Assembly (NCBI RefSeq): GCF_000524195.1 | Contig: NW_020170391.1 | Span: 640,273-704,272 of the forward strand | Source: Echinococcus granulosus | Taxonomy: Eukaryota; Platyhelminthes; Cestoda; Cyclophyllidea; Taeniidae | DNA: 64,000 nucleotides | Reading direction: 5' to 3' | Shown: positions 1 to 11,800 of the stretch, piece after piece | Layout: each line of letters starts with the position of its first letter | How positions within the stretch are numbered: position 1 is the first letter of the stretch | Notes under the pieces: model-generated | Told to the model about the DNA's origin: nothing | The model's database searches: none | Seen by the model: only the letters and a program-made list of their open reading frames with translations | Position numbers and translations under genes: made by a program

Positions 1-500
1 TTAAAGATACTGAAAATTGATATCATTCACACATCATTGGCTTAGACTAAAGCGTTTCGGCTGGAAGGCCTAAACCTTATAAAACGGTCTTTTTTGATTT
101 TTTAAAAGCCTTCATTTTTGTTGCAACTTTCTGTGCATTCCAGAAATTGCAGTCTTACGTACTCCTTCCTGGTTGCTACAGATTAAGTTTCGATACACGT
201 TAAGTGAACTAATACTCACAATTGGATCACGGCCAACAATTAGTATGAATATGAGTGATTAACACAACTGAGCGACGTGGACTTAGGCGGTTTTTACTGA
301 CTAGCCTTCAGGATCTTATTTATATGCCGTATTTCTGTGCTCGCCCAAACATTTCAGCAATAAAGAGGTCTGATCCGAAGTCTTTCTACAGATTTTCCGG
401 TTGAAACCTCAAAAGAAGCCAAGTCTCGCACACATACAAACCTCATTAGATAGCATAATTAGGCGAATTCAAAGGAATAACCTATTAAGGGAGTGATTAC

Positions 501-2321
501 CATTTTCGGCAGCACCATAACCGTATCCGTGTGAGTCCATTCCAAGCATCAGGGAAGCGTCATTTGTCGACCAGCCAACACGAACATCGCCATCTTCAAG
601 AACACTCACTTCGTAGTAATAGGCGCCTGGTCCCTTGATCCCTCTATTTGTACGACTTCCCTGAAAAGAGAAGAAATGGCATTACCCAAGGTCACTCTGA
701 AAATTCAGCAGGCTGAGTGTACTGGTGGCAAAAGAGACCCATAGAGTAAGAACAGCAAGGTGACTGAATCAATAACATGGAAAAAGGTATGATAGACGTG
801 TTAAATCTAACCATTTTGCTGGCCAAATAAACAGCGATATAAAAAGAAGGCTAATGCCTTTCAAAATTCTCTCAGCAAGGAAAATGAACTTTAAGTTTCG
901 AAAAATAACTGAAATTGAATTATTTCAAAATTATAACTAAACATGTGCAGAAAGGATTAGCTATAGGGTTGTGCACCTACGAAAGACCTGTTTTTTATGT
1001 GGTGTCAGCCCTGCGGCGACACTTTCCCACAGGTACACTGTCACTTAGTTCACGGAAAGAGCGCTACTTGTTCCCAATTAATCAGGAATCATATTCATTG
1101 GAGTCAGTACTTCTTGATGATATGGACTCCCAATAACTTCCGTTCCACTCTAGTTCGCATGCTTTTAATGACATGTGTATTCGTTAGTTGAGTAAATTGG
1201 TGGTTATTTGAAAGCTGTCAAGCCCAACAAAAATTATAAAAATGAAAACATCCAGCTTTTATAGGTGTCAACAAATATGTGTGTATAATAAGGTGCTTAA
1301 TTCTGGTAGTTCAATCAAATTGCAGGAGACAACTGTGAATTTTGTTCTTCAATAGTTGTGCCATATAAATTCGAGGCATATTCAGGAAATCAGGAGGTAA
1401 TTTTGCGTTACAAAGGGGAAATTCAAATAGCATGATGGCTCACCTGCCATCCAGCGTCCATCATGGTAGCCACGTCAGTGCCGTAGAAGTCCATGCCGAG
1501 ACCCTGTGTGCAATCAGCGGGCGACATCTGCCAGTGCTGGCGGCTGAGTTCGGGTCGCGGCATCCGTGGAGTCACATTCGGTGGCCGGGCCATCTGACGG
1601 AACTGCTGGGGCGGGCGTTCCGACGAAAGCGTCCAGTCCGCAGGCGCCTTGACAGAGCTGCCGGGAGCGGGGTGGGATGACTTGACCGGTGCGTAGGACT
1701 CCTCCATCAACACTGACGACTCGTGGGGTCCAATTGTGTTCGCGCCACCCTGATAGCCATTCCTTATGCTATCAGCGTCTTCTATGCTCGCACAGGGCGC
1801 TCGGAAACCTGTTCCTTCTCAAAAAACACGGTTAATACTACCTAAATGCCTTTTGGTATGATTCAAATTGTTTGAGAGGTATTTCAAAGAGTCAGTGCTA
1901 TTGATTACCCACAGAAAGGTGTCAGTCTTGATAGGGGTGAAGGCGTGACATTTAAGACATGCCGCCCGTGCTTATATTTGCATTTATTGAGTGATTTGCA
2001 TAATAAGATTGTGGCCGATGTAGACTAATGAGGTTGTTACAGAGTACAGAAAATTTTCAAGGCAAAGTATTACGACTTATTAAAGCCTGTGAGTAGTTTT
2101 AACGGGTTTGCTAAGATTGGCTCATGATACGGAAAGCTAAAAACGCGATAGATAATAATAACCCACCTTTTCTAGATGCAACTGGAGTCATCAAAGTGAC
2201 AAGGGATTTGGCTAAAAGAATGAAAAATGTTAATTACTTACTTATAAGGTCGGTTTCAGATTGAAGCAGTTCAAAAGCTCTCAGATATTGCACGTATGCT
2301 TTCCTCCAGGCACGTATTTGA
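501..2321 (-). CDS. DDX1: DDX1-type SPRY domain exons (partial, runs off left edge)
   Basis: Four minus-strand exons: 2321-2242, 2211-2167, 1808-1444 and 660-501. All introns are GT-AG and phases agree throughout (1 nt carried in, then 1/2, 1/2, 0). The last two exons join as WQMSPADC...AGW|Q then GSRTNRGIKGPGAYYYEV, RVGWST, ASLMLGMD and GYGYG. This aligns without gaps to the stretch of DDX1 from its conserved WQMNP motif through the start of the SPRY domain. The final donor (GTAATC) leads to exons beyond position 1. DDX1 is an RNA helicase with a SPRY insert inside its DEAD domain, acting in tRNA ligase and RNA transport complexes. No Q-motif or Walker A (GSGKT) exon is found upstream. Instead the first exon encodes an unfamiliar helical segment (AWRKAYVQYLRAFELLQ), then a Pro/Ser/Gln-rich linker. 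The SPRY identity is firm; whether this is a DDX1 gene or part of the FERM gene upstream is open. Confidence 0.72.
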
Positions 2322-2807
2322 CTCAAAAATCACCTAACGCGCATAGAATGGTTGAAATATGCCACAAAATTTATACTAATCACCGAAATTGTGCGTTCAG
2401 CCATTATATAAAGATGGAAAGCCCTCCCCTTCGTGATAGGGGTCCTAAGTGAGTAGTTTTTTGGGGGAAAATTCTCTCTCCAGTAACACGGGCCCAAAGT
2501 ACTATCCACGGCTTTATTCAGTCAGATTATACCATTCCTAATCCTATGATGACTTTTTAAAGATAGTTATAATAGATCCCTTCGATGGCAAGGGAAAAGT
2601 TGTTTTAGACTTAAAATGCTTACGTTGAAAAAATGAAATGCTCATGAGGGCATTCAAAGCATTGAAAGATTGTTGTAGACAAGACTTCTAAACTATCTGT
2701 CCAGATGTCTATCCATCCAACAGGCAGAAATAACTCAACTGATCAAACAATGACCTTTTGAATTAATTGAACTAAGGGAGATTTCGTAAGGTATTGCTAA
2801 CGTTTAC

Positions 2808-5800
2808 AGTCGGTTCTTAATGCACTCGTAACCCGGCCCTTGAAAGTGATGCACTGGACCCAAGTAACTGAGGGGGCGAAAGTTTTTTCGATACAACAAC
2901 AAAGGCTGACCATACTGCTCCGGCCTTCGCTGAGCGGCGACACGACGAATGCTGCCAGTGGGAGGAAGCCCTCCGTCCCTGTTAAGCGTCCAAACTCCCG
3001 ATTCGTTGTCTTCGAAGATCTGGGGTCGACTGTTATAGTGATACTTTCTGGTGCCGAAACCGGGCTGCAAATTTAGCCGTCTTGAATTGCCACCTTCTCG
3101 AAGTCTATGCAGTAAAAGTTATTTACGGTCCCATGTCGCTGTTACGCACCAAATAAACACCTTAAAAGATCGACACTAAAAATAAGTACTATGCTCACTC
3201 GTACCTACGTAATAAATTATAAAGATTGAGTAAATACAGACTTGTTATCTACTATCGAGGGTGCCAAAATCTAAAAACCAAAACTTGGGTCCAACTTTAA
3301 ACCTTGATGATTTAAAGCTAAAAAGTGACTAGGATAATTCAATAGTATTGGCAAAAAGCATCAACTCCGAAACCGTTCTGAAGGACCCTAAAATACACAT
3401 TTAATTGTGAATTTCGATGGAAGGCCGTTAAGGGATAAAACTCTAAGTTTATCCAAAAGCGGCCTACTCCTAGCTGCCGTTAGTCAATAAGGCGGAATAG
3501 AGAAATATTTTCCTAGCAAAAGTTCATTTAGAATGAGCAAAAGTAAGGTCTAGGTTGCGAAAACAACGAGTGCATATGCACTTATAAGTGCTCAACGAAA
3601 TCAATGTTTAATTTAGTAAATGCATTGAATAGATTGGATGTAGACTCACGCCCCAGTCTCGTCAGTACTTTCAACATCTGCATAAAAATAGCTATACTAA
3701 ACTTTATCGTAGCTTTCTTGTTAAAAGAGACGTAGGCTAACGGATCACGCCTTGATTGTGTGCTCACCTAAAGAAGGTGTGGTGGTCGATGACGACATTA
3801 TAGAGTCGCTTGGCGAGTTCACCGTTGAGACACTTGAAGGTGAGGGTCTTGTTACGCTGCGCAACTGACGCGGGCTTGGCGGAGCGGGAGCGTTGTTTGG
3901 CGGTGCCACGCTCAATGGAGGAGATTTCGTTGCCGCTAAGGCTTCCCTTAATTGAAGAAACGCTGGTTCTGCGTCTCGCGCCACCGCTTGGCGACTCAAT
4001 GTATTCGTCAAAGATCACGGGGCGCACCACCATGATGAAGTCCTTGCCCCTGTAGGAGAGCTCCACGATGCGCGCCCACGTGTACCGCTGCATGCGGAGG
4101 CGACCGCGATATACCAGCACTCCCGCATGGTACACTCCCAGGGAAAGGTCATCACCGGTGACGCTCTAAATGGTGTACGAATTGCTCACTATTTCTCCTG
4201 CACTTCCAAATTATTTTGAACAAATTTAGTTGAAATTGGACACTTGTTACTGATTACAATGCCGAATGATAATACGTCGCTTGGGTAGGCTACTGTGATC
4301 GCAGTCTAATGGACCGTGCGGAAACGTCCATATCCAAGCTGCTGTTGCTGTTCTTGTGTTCATCGAAATAAGACTTATACACCCTGTGCAAGCAATTAAG
4401 GAGATAAAAACGTGCAGAATAGCCAAGCCTCCACAGGAAGATAGAAGTGTGATGTTAGATCTTGACAAAAGTCACTCAGATCTGAGACTATCCAACAACG
4501 CCATTTTTGTAGGTGACTCAGGTGAAATATATCTACCTTATTTTCTTAATGTTGACAAAAGAATATCGGATGCAAGTCCCCATAATCGTTTCAAAAAACT
4601 AAACTTTGAGCAAATTGCGAGCATTGGGAACAGAATGCTTGACTAAAATACACTGCACCTTGAGGGAGAGATCGAATTTAAACGAAGGCCACATATTCTG
4701 ACCTTTGCCTTTGCTCACTTGAAATGTGGCTTGCGCAGTCGCACTTTACTTGTCATCAAAGAAGAGAAGATCTATTTGAGATCACTCCTTTTCTCGTAAT
4801 ATTTGCCCACAACTAATGTTTGGCGGTTTATTTGTCTGTTACCAAATCTGCGCCAGCAAATAGATGACATGTGTCAACCATTAAGGTACTCATACGTTGA
4901 AAAGAGCTTTCAGATATTAGTGCCATTGCTTGGAACCAAAACACAGAAAATACATTACAGATCAGGGGATGCAGAATTGTTATATGGTTTCTATTGAAGA
5001 TAAACCAGTAGGACAAAAGAATAAATTTAAAACTGACTTAAAATTTGTGCGCAGATTTGTGTAATACACGAACACGGCTTTAAAATTTGATTGAAGTGAA
5101 AAGAAAGTATCGTTAACTGGTAGAGACAAGGTGTATTTCTTGAAGAATAGACCTGAATCCTTTGTCGCAATTGCTTTGATATGTCAGTGTGTCTTAAACT
5201 GTCGGGAGGAGCCATAAAATACCAATCCAAATACCTAGAAAATGGTGCATTTAAGTATGACATAAAACCTTGAACTCATGTCGGTGTCTACTGTAATGTG
5301 TGCTAAGCATTTTCACCACTCTCTAATAAGTAAGACTTTTCATAAAATTCAATGCTAAAATCAGTTCAAATTTTAGTGCAAATTAAGCGTTCACACCCAC
5401 TATTATTCGTAATGGCATGTACCTCTACCAATGAATACTTCTAAGACTATTCAAAGGCGGAAAATGGGGGGGGGGGGTTTGAATGCGGGTACCATGACAA
5501 GTGACACTTGTAGAGAGTGCTTGAAGTTGAACACTTTCTAATGCAGGCCCTACGGTTCACTCCAGACTGTGATTGTCAGTTATCTTAGTGCTAATGCAAA
5601 GTTACCACTTGCAGTGCATGTCGTAGGATCCACCTGGAACGTAAAGGTTAATAAAGCATAAGTGGCAAACTACAAAAAGCAAAATAAACACGTTTTTCAT
5701 GCCTTGACACGGTGAAGATGAACCCCGTAAAGAGCCATACGTCGAGCGTTTTCAAGGAACATGCGGTCTGCCTGCTCGGGTGTTCGACCTCTGAAAGGAA

Positions 5801-8800
5801 AAATAAAATACACCATATCTTTAGTCATGTGTTGATGGATAATTGTTTTAAAAGTATTTAGAAGAATATCACAGTTGCTATTCTGGGAGGGGAGTTATGT
5901 TTTAATCTGTACATCGGATCACTTACAAAGCATTCTTTCATATTAAAATTGACTTTCCTTTTCCTCTTAGCTGAATATTTGAGTCATATTGATTATGGAT
6001 GGAAACGATGTCATATGAGAAGGTGTTTAAAGATTACCAACGCGTTTTTTATGTGATCAATTAAAAGCATTGGAAATGCCAATAAATGGGAAAGTTAACT
6101 TGGCACATTTGGGTAGCAGTGATGTCAGGGGACGTTTCGTCAGTGCTTTTACATGAACAGGAGCTACCCAAATAACCAACTTTTATGCGAAGCATTTGTT
6201 CGGGCATCTTTACTACCCAGACACCTCGATTGCGCATTTAGCTACTATAAGTCTACATTTACAACCTCATAGAAGTTGCCGTAAACCGCTATTTTCGAAT
6301 TTAAGCAGCAGCCGTTTATCCGCTTTTTAAGGTATTAAAATAAACTGAGAGTCACTTATTATAATGAAAGTATATGACACTCCAATTTATGTGTTTACAA
6401 CGGAGTCATTCGCTTCATATTGCCACCACCCAAGTCGTATTTAAGAAACCTTTTAATTGCTCGATACTCTTACATCTCTAGCCTTCACCAGTTGCCCTTT
6501 AGCTACGATGATTTAGGACGGGGCGGAAGTGTGCATTCGCCTTCTGGCTTAACGTCGGATGGCTTAGGGAAATTTCAACACCGAAACCGCAGCGCACATG
6601 CATGCCTGCCAGAAACCGAGGCGGTGTTATGTTTCGACTGCGCCTTGCGCTGCCTGGTTAGCGGAAAGTGTGGATAGAATCTAGTCAGCAAGGTCAACAT
6701 AAGTTTCAACGCGCACTACTTTTTGTTGTGTTAGTCTGGGGCCCTAACAGTGCTATTTTTTCTATTCCAATTTCTAAATCACTCGTCAAAGTGACATTCA
6801 CTGCACAATACACGGAATATTTTTTAAAGAATGATGCTCCTATTTACCCAACGCATATTTATAAAGTAACTTTGAGAGCAAAAATTTTCTGCAAGTAATT
6901 TGAAAAATATCAAAAGATATCAAGTATATAGTGGAACCAGCAAATAAAACACCAATTATTTTTTTGGTTGCTATCATTTAAAGAGTGGAGAATCATGAGT
7001 TCACAAACGATGCACTTTCTACATTTTAAAAATAAAAATTACCTTCCTCCGTCATTCAAGCTTTTGTGTTAACCCTAATTAGTGTGAAAGTTCACCATAA
7101 GATAAAGAAAAAAACGTCAAAATCTTTGTAAAGTTATGTAAGAATCTAAAATATCACTTCTATTTAAAGTAATCACCTAGCTAATGGATAATCACCGTCA
7201 GTGATTTCTAAACACCATGGTAAACTACATACCCTCAATCCAACAATGAAGCATTGGCACATTTATGCTCAAATCAAGTTTACTCAAAGTGACTAAACGT
7301 GCTTCTCCATCTGAGGAGTACCTACGGCTGTAAACGCATTTGGAAGCCAGGCTCAAATAAAACCTCAGTTTTGGGAACTTCTCACCAGCTCCATGCAAGT
7401 CATGTGACGCATTGAGGGACTTTACCTTTTCCTTCTGGTTGTATTTCAATCAGACACCATGTGTCGTAAAATAGGCTTTATTGACGTAAGGTTAGCCTTC
7501 AGGATTTGAGTAAGCGATATTTTGTAGACTAGAATATGCCTGGAATTGATGGAGTGCTTTAAGCAGTGATGTATTTTGCTCAGCAAGTTTTGTTAAGATA
7601 CCATCAAGGTAATCTAATCATCCCCGAAAAGGTCAAATAGGCTGTTTACTTTAGTTTTTGGTGAAGTTCGGCTATCCGTATAAGCATTTCAGGTGTTTGA
7701 AGATTTTTGGGTGCAAAGGGCACATTATAGAGGTATTCGATGCCTTCATGGACCTCGGAGTCCCAATCACCTGCCTCTGATTGAATAACATAGGCACCAA
7801 GAATCACGTAGGTGTTGAAAGAGCATGGTAGTCTAAAACGAAAAGAAAAAGTTTAATTAGGATATTCGAATAATTTTTACTCCGGACATTCAGGCAAAGA
7901 AATACACACTCAGGTTTTGAGCGTTTCTCGAAATTTCTGTCTAGTAAAGGCGACCCCCTGACTCGCTTGCATCATTTTTCCCACATAATAAAACCTAAAA
8001 GTGTGTGAGACATTAAAATAAGCATTTAATGGCGCCAATTTCTTTCATAAATTTAAAATACATCCATTACCAGCTCCTGTTAAGACTGAACTTTCCTTAT
8101 ATAGTGATCACATACGAAATACCCTGTAAATCTCCCAAAAGTAGTCGATGCTATAGAATGCGTTAAAACCAGGGCAGCAATGGATACTTTCAGGAGGTGA
8201 GGAGATGATGACCAATAGCTTTTAAACCTTTTAACCATTACATCCCAGTATGGAATTACTGGTCACATCTATTCTTCTACCTCCAGAGGTCTCCACCATC
8301 GGAATCTAAGGCACCTTTTTAGGAAAGTGTTTCGCAGCCGCCATGCTGAACTCACTGAAGCACAAGAAAATTCATTTGCATCTCTTTAAAGGCAATGAAT
8401 TAATTAAACCATCATGCATTGTGAGAACCGTCCAAGAGATGTACTAAGGAAAAAAGGTCCTGGGTGTTATGCATTGCCGCCTCCGGATCATTCACAAACA
8501 ACCTAATTTTAAAAACAATACTAATAACTGGTTAAATGTACCTCTGCATCACAGCACTGGCGTGGATTATTTTTGACTAAGTAATTATGGAACCAGAGTG
8601 CTTGTAAGGAGGCATTGTGCAGGTTAGAGGCAGAAAGATCGACAGGTCTTTTTAAACTACAAAGAACCAATTTATTTTTCTGATAAAATAGGAATAAGTT
8701 TTTAGAGAAAAATGAGAATTTAAAGGCGTACTAAGCCGTAAAACATGATGAAGAAGACTTTCTGATCATGAGGTGGTAAAACAGACATGCGGATATACAG

Positions 8801-11800
8801 AGTTGTCGTTATAATATTTTACTGAGTGGACAAGAGGTCAATCATGTTTAAAACTAACATCAAATAATTTGTGGAATTGTCTACAAACAACATACTGATT
8901 CGGGCATAATGTGGACCTTTATCTCAATTACAGTCGCACATTCAAGCACAGAAAAGAAAATAAACCCTAAAGAGGACCTTTTTAAGACCATGCGATGTTT
9001 ATCAGTGCTCGTCGAGATGTATCACCGATGTTGCGCCTTCGGCTATTGCAACTGCTAAAAGACTGCCGACTCTTGACACGACTCGCTATCGCGTGATTTA
9101 GCGACGTTTACTCATACAAGGAGTGAGGCGTCTGCGTGGTATTGAGCCCAGAATGTCAATTCCTAAAATCTAGTTGATGGTTGAGGATTATTTTGTCGTA
9201 CCCAAGGAATGGCTATATTATCCCACCGCTAAAGCCAAGGAATTTAAGTTCTTTCTTGCAAGCACAAAAAGTTGTTTGAAGGTGCTCTACAATCCTAATG
9301 ACCTCACGTCGATAGGTAGCGGGTGCTTATGCTGAAAAACGCGAGAAAAGCCTTTTGTGTAAGACAAAATTTACATCACTCACAGGTTTGCATTATGCAA
9401 TCGTGGAGTACTGAGAATGGTAAAGCGGTGATAAATTAGGCTATGTTTTCTCACATAATTGATAGGGGTGTAGTGAGTGACCTTGCAAGGTAATGTTTTC
9501 CTATAGACCCACTCTTCTTCGCCAGGAACAGTCGCACGAGAGCCTCCTCAGGCTGCACAGTCGGGGCGATGGTAGTTATCGGGTGGGCTACTTGTTCCAG
9601 CAAATATGTGACACGGACGTGTTGTTTTGACGAAATCTATGGTGCATTTATTCGGCCTTAGGCGAGGAGTTACACCTTGTCCGAGTCAACCACAAAGGGA
9701 TCGGAAGACCTAATTGATTTGTAATTCCAGGATAGTAAAAATCATGACTTTAACAGTGAAAAGGAAAGTGGTAGTGGCTTCCACACATTCAAACAAGTAC
9801 AAGAGATGATTTTATAATCAAATGGTTGTAAAAAACAGAAGGTATTTTGACCTACTGGCCACATATGATGTCTTGCCTAATTTGCAGACACAGGAAGTAC
9901 CGCGTGAGATCATCTTTCAGATATTCAGGATGAGCCGGATAGAATTTGAACCGGAATTCGAATTTCCATGGGTTTCCTAGAATGCAAATTACAAATTGGT
10001 ATTAAATTATTAGTTGGGATGTTGCCCGTTTCACCCAATATTTAAAATCACAGCAACAAAGGTTTATTTTAATTTCCATAACATTGGAACACACGAGCCC
10101 TGTGAAAATGGCAGTAGTTTACCTATGTGAATCCTTACCATGAAAGTGATAGATTATCTCATGTTTCAAATTTATTAGATGTTCTCCACATTTAAGGATG
10201 AAAATTTCCTCTTTTAATTAAAGTAATTGTGACCGATTATGTTTCCAATTCAACTTATTTTAGTAGACTTAGTAATTGTGGAACAGTATTATGGTTTTTT
10301 AGAGTAGCAATCACTTACATATCTGAAAAAATTATCATCAAATTTACCATTCACTGTTGCATACCACAACTGAGTTACTTGAATTTGCCCAACATTTTAC
10401 TCCTCATTGCAAGTTCTCTTCTTAACCAATCATAAATATCTACGCATCTACATCATTCCTAGATGGGTCAACGCAGTCTTCCGAAGAAACACCCTGATAT
10501 TCCACTCATCAGCTGGCTAGAACATAGTGTCACCCCCATTACACAGTCCGCTTGTATTTACAGTGATATACAATAAAAGATAAGCAAAAACGTACTTTCA
10601 AGCTGTTTCGTAATCTTTTCATCCATTTTCAGCCACATCTATTAATGAGAAAAATCCATTCAATTTCCTTTCTGCAGCATTTTACGAAGAGACGGTTGAA
10701 ACAAATGAGTATCCTGACACCTATTGTTATTTCTATGGCAACAAGTATTTGGTGTTGAGCCAAGGATGCTCATAAAAAAAGGGTGCACTTCCAGGCAAGC
10801 AGTTTGTGTAACCCATATTTTTCGGAGATTCACCATCAATTCATCTAACTCACAACCAGATGGTGGGCCCGCGAAAGTATTCATATAGTTACAAAACAAC
10901 TGCCGCTTTTGAGACTGAAGGCACACTGAAATGTGGCAGAAGCGGTTTAATAAACAGCATTGCCTAGTGAGGTAAATTTGACACTAGCATATTGAGATCC
11001 CAATCTAGTACATAACAAAATATTGCTCTTAATCAAAACTACAGTTTTATAGTTTGGTAGTGGACTTTTCAGTACCATAACCAAATGAATTGCTTGAACA
11101 TTATTATGTATGGGAAATGACCTATCGCTTTTACTGAGCATATGTAAGAAATGAAACTGTAGTTTAGTGACAAAGCTAAATTAGGTCAAAACAACAAAAA
11201 GCAAATAGAATGGGCCAAATATAGATTTGACTTAACATAAATTATCCTTTACCATGGTGGTTTCAGATTGGACACCCAGTATCTTGCAATAAAAAATGAA
11301 TTAAGCATGCGCAAGGTTTTCAGTATATTTCTAGAAAGTGTTTAGAGCAACTTACAAATGAAAGAATTGGTTTTAACAAGTATTTATGAAATAGGGAAGG
11401 TTGCACAACTTCGGGTGAACAGAAGGAAAGAATCAACAATCCAGTAACTAAACTCTATCAAAGAAGTGAATGAAAATGAAATCTGTGCAATAGAATATGA
11501 CGCAAAGCACACGCGGGTTAAAGGCCCTACTGGCAAAAGTGAAGAAAAAGTTTAGCTTGGCAGCACGTAAGCTAGCATACAGGAGTCACATATGGCAGAA
11601 CTGTGAGAAATTTAAGTCAATTTTGATGGCTTGAGGAGAACAGCATCGCAAACAGAAATGTGGACGAAGCTCTAACAGCTATCGTCTAAGGGACACCACC
11701 TCACAAGCAGGTCAAACTCCGTGTGGCGCACAAATTATTCCCAAAATATCAGATGACATTCTGACAATCTGATTTGGATGATGTTTTTACAAGAAATCAG

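Noticed and set aside
2840..3076. Plus-strand open frame opposite the last FERM exon
   Set aside because: Antisense shadow of a minus-strand exon that has in-phase splice sites and FERM-adjacent similarity.
4356..4646. 96-codon plus-strand frame in a FERM intron
   Set aside because: No family similarity, AT-rich codon use and no splice or promoter signals; consistent with chance.
6420..6677. GC-richer patch with an 85-codon plus-strand frame
   Set aside because: Sits in a FERM intron, resembles no family, and has neither splice partners nor coding bias beyond base composition.
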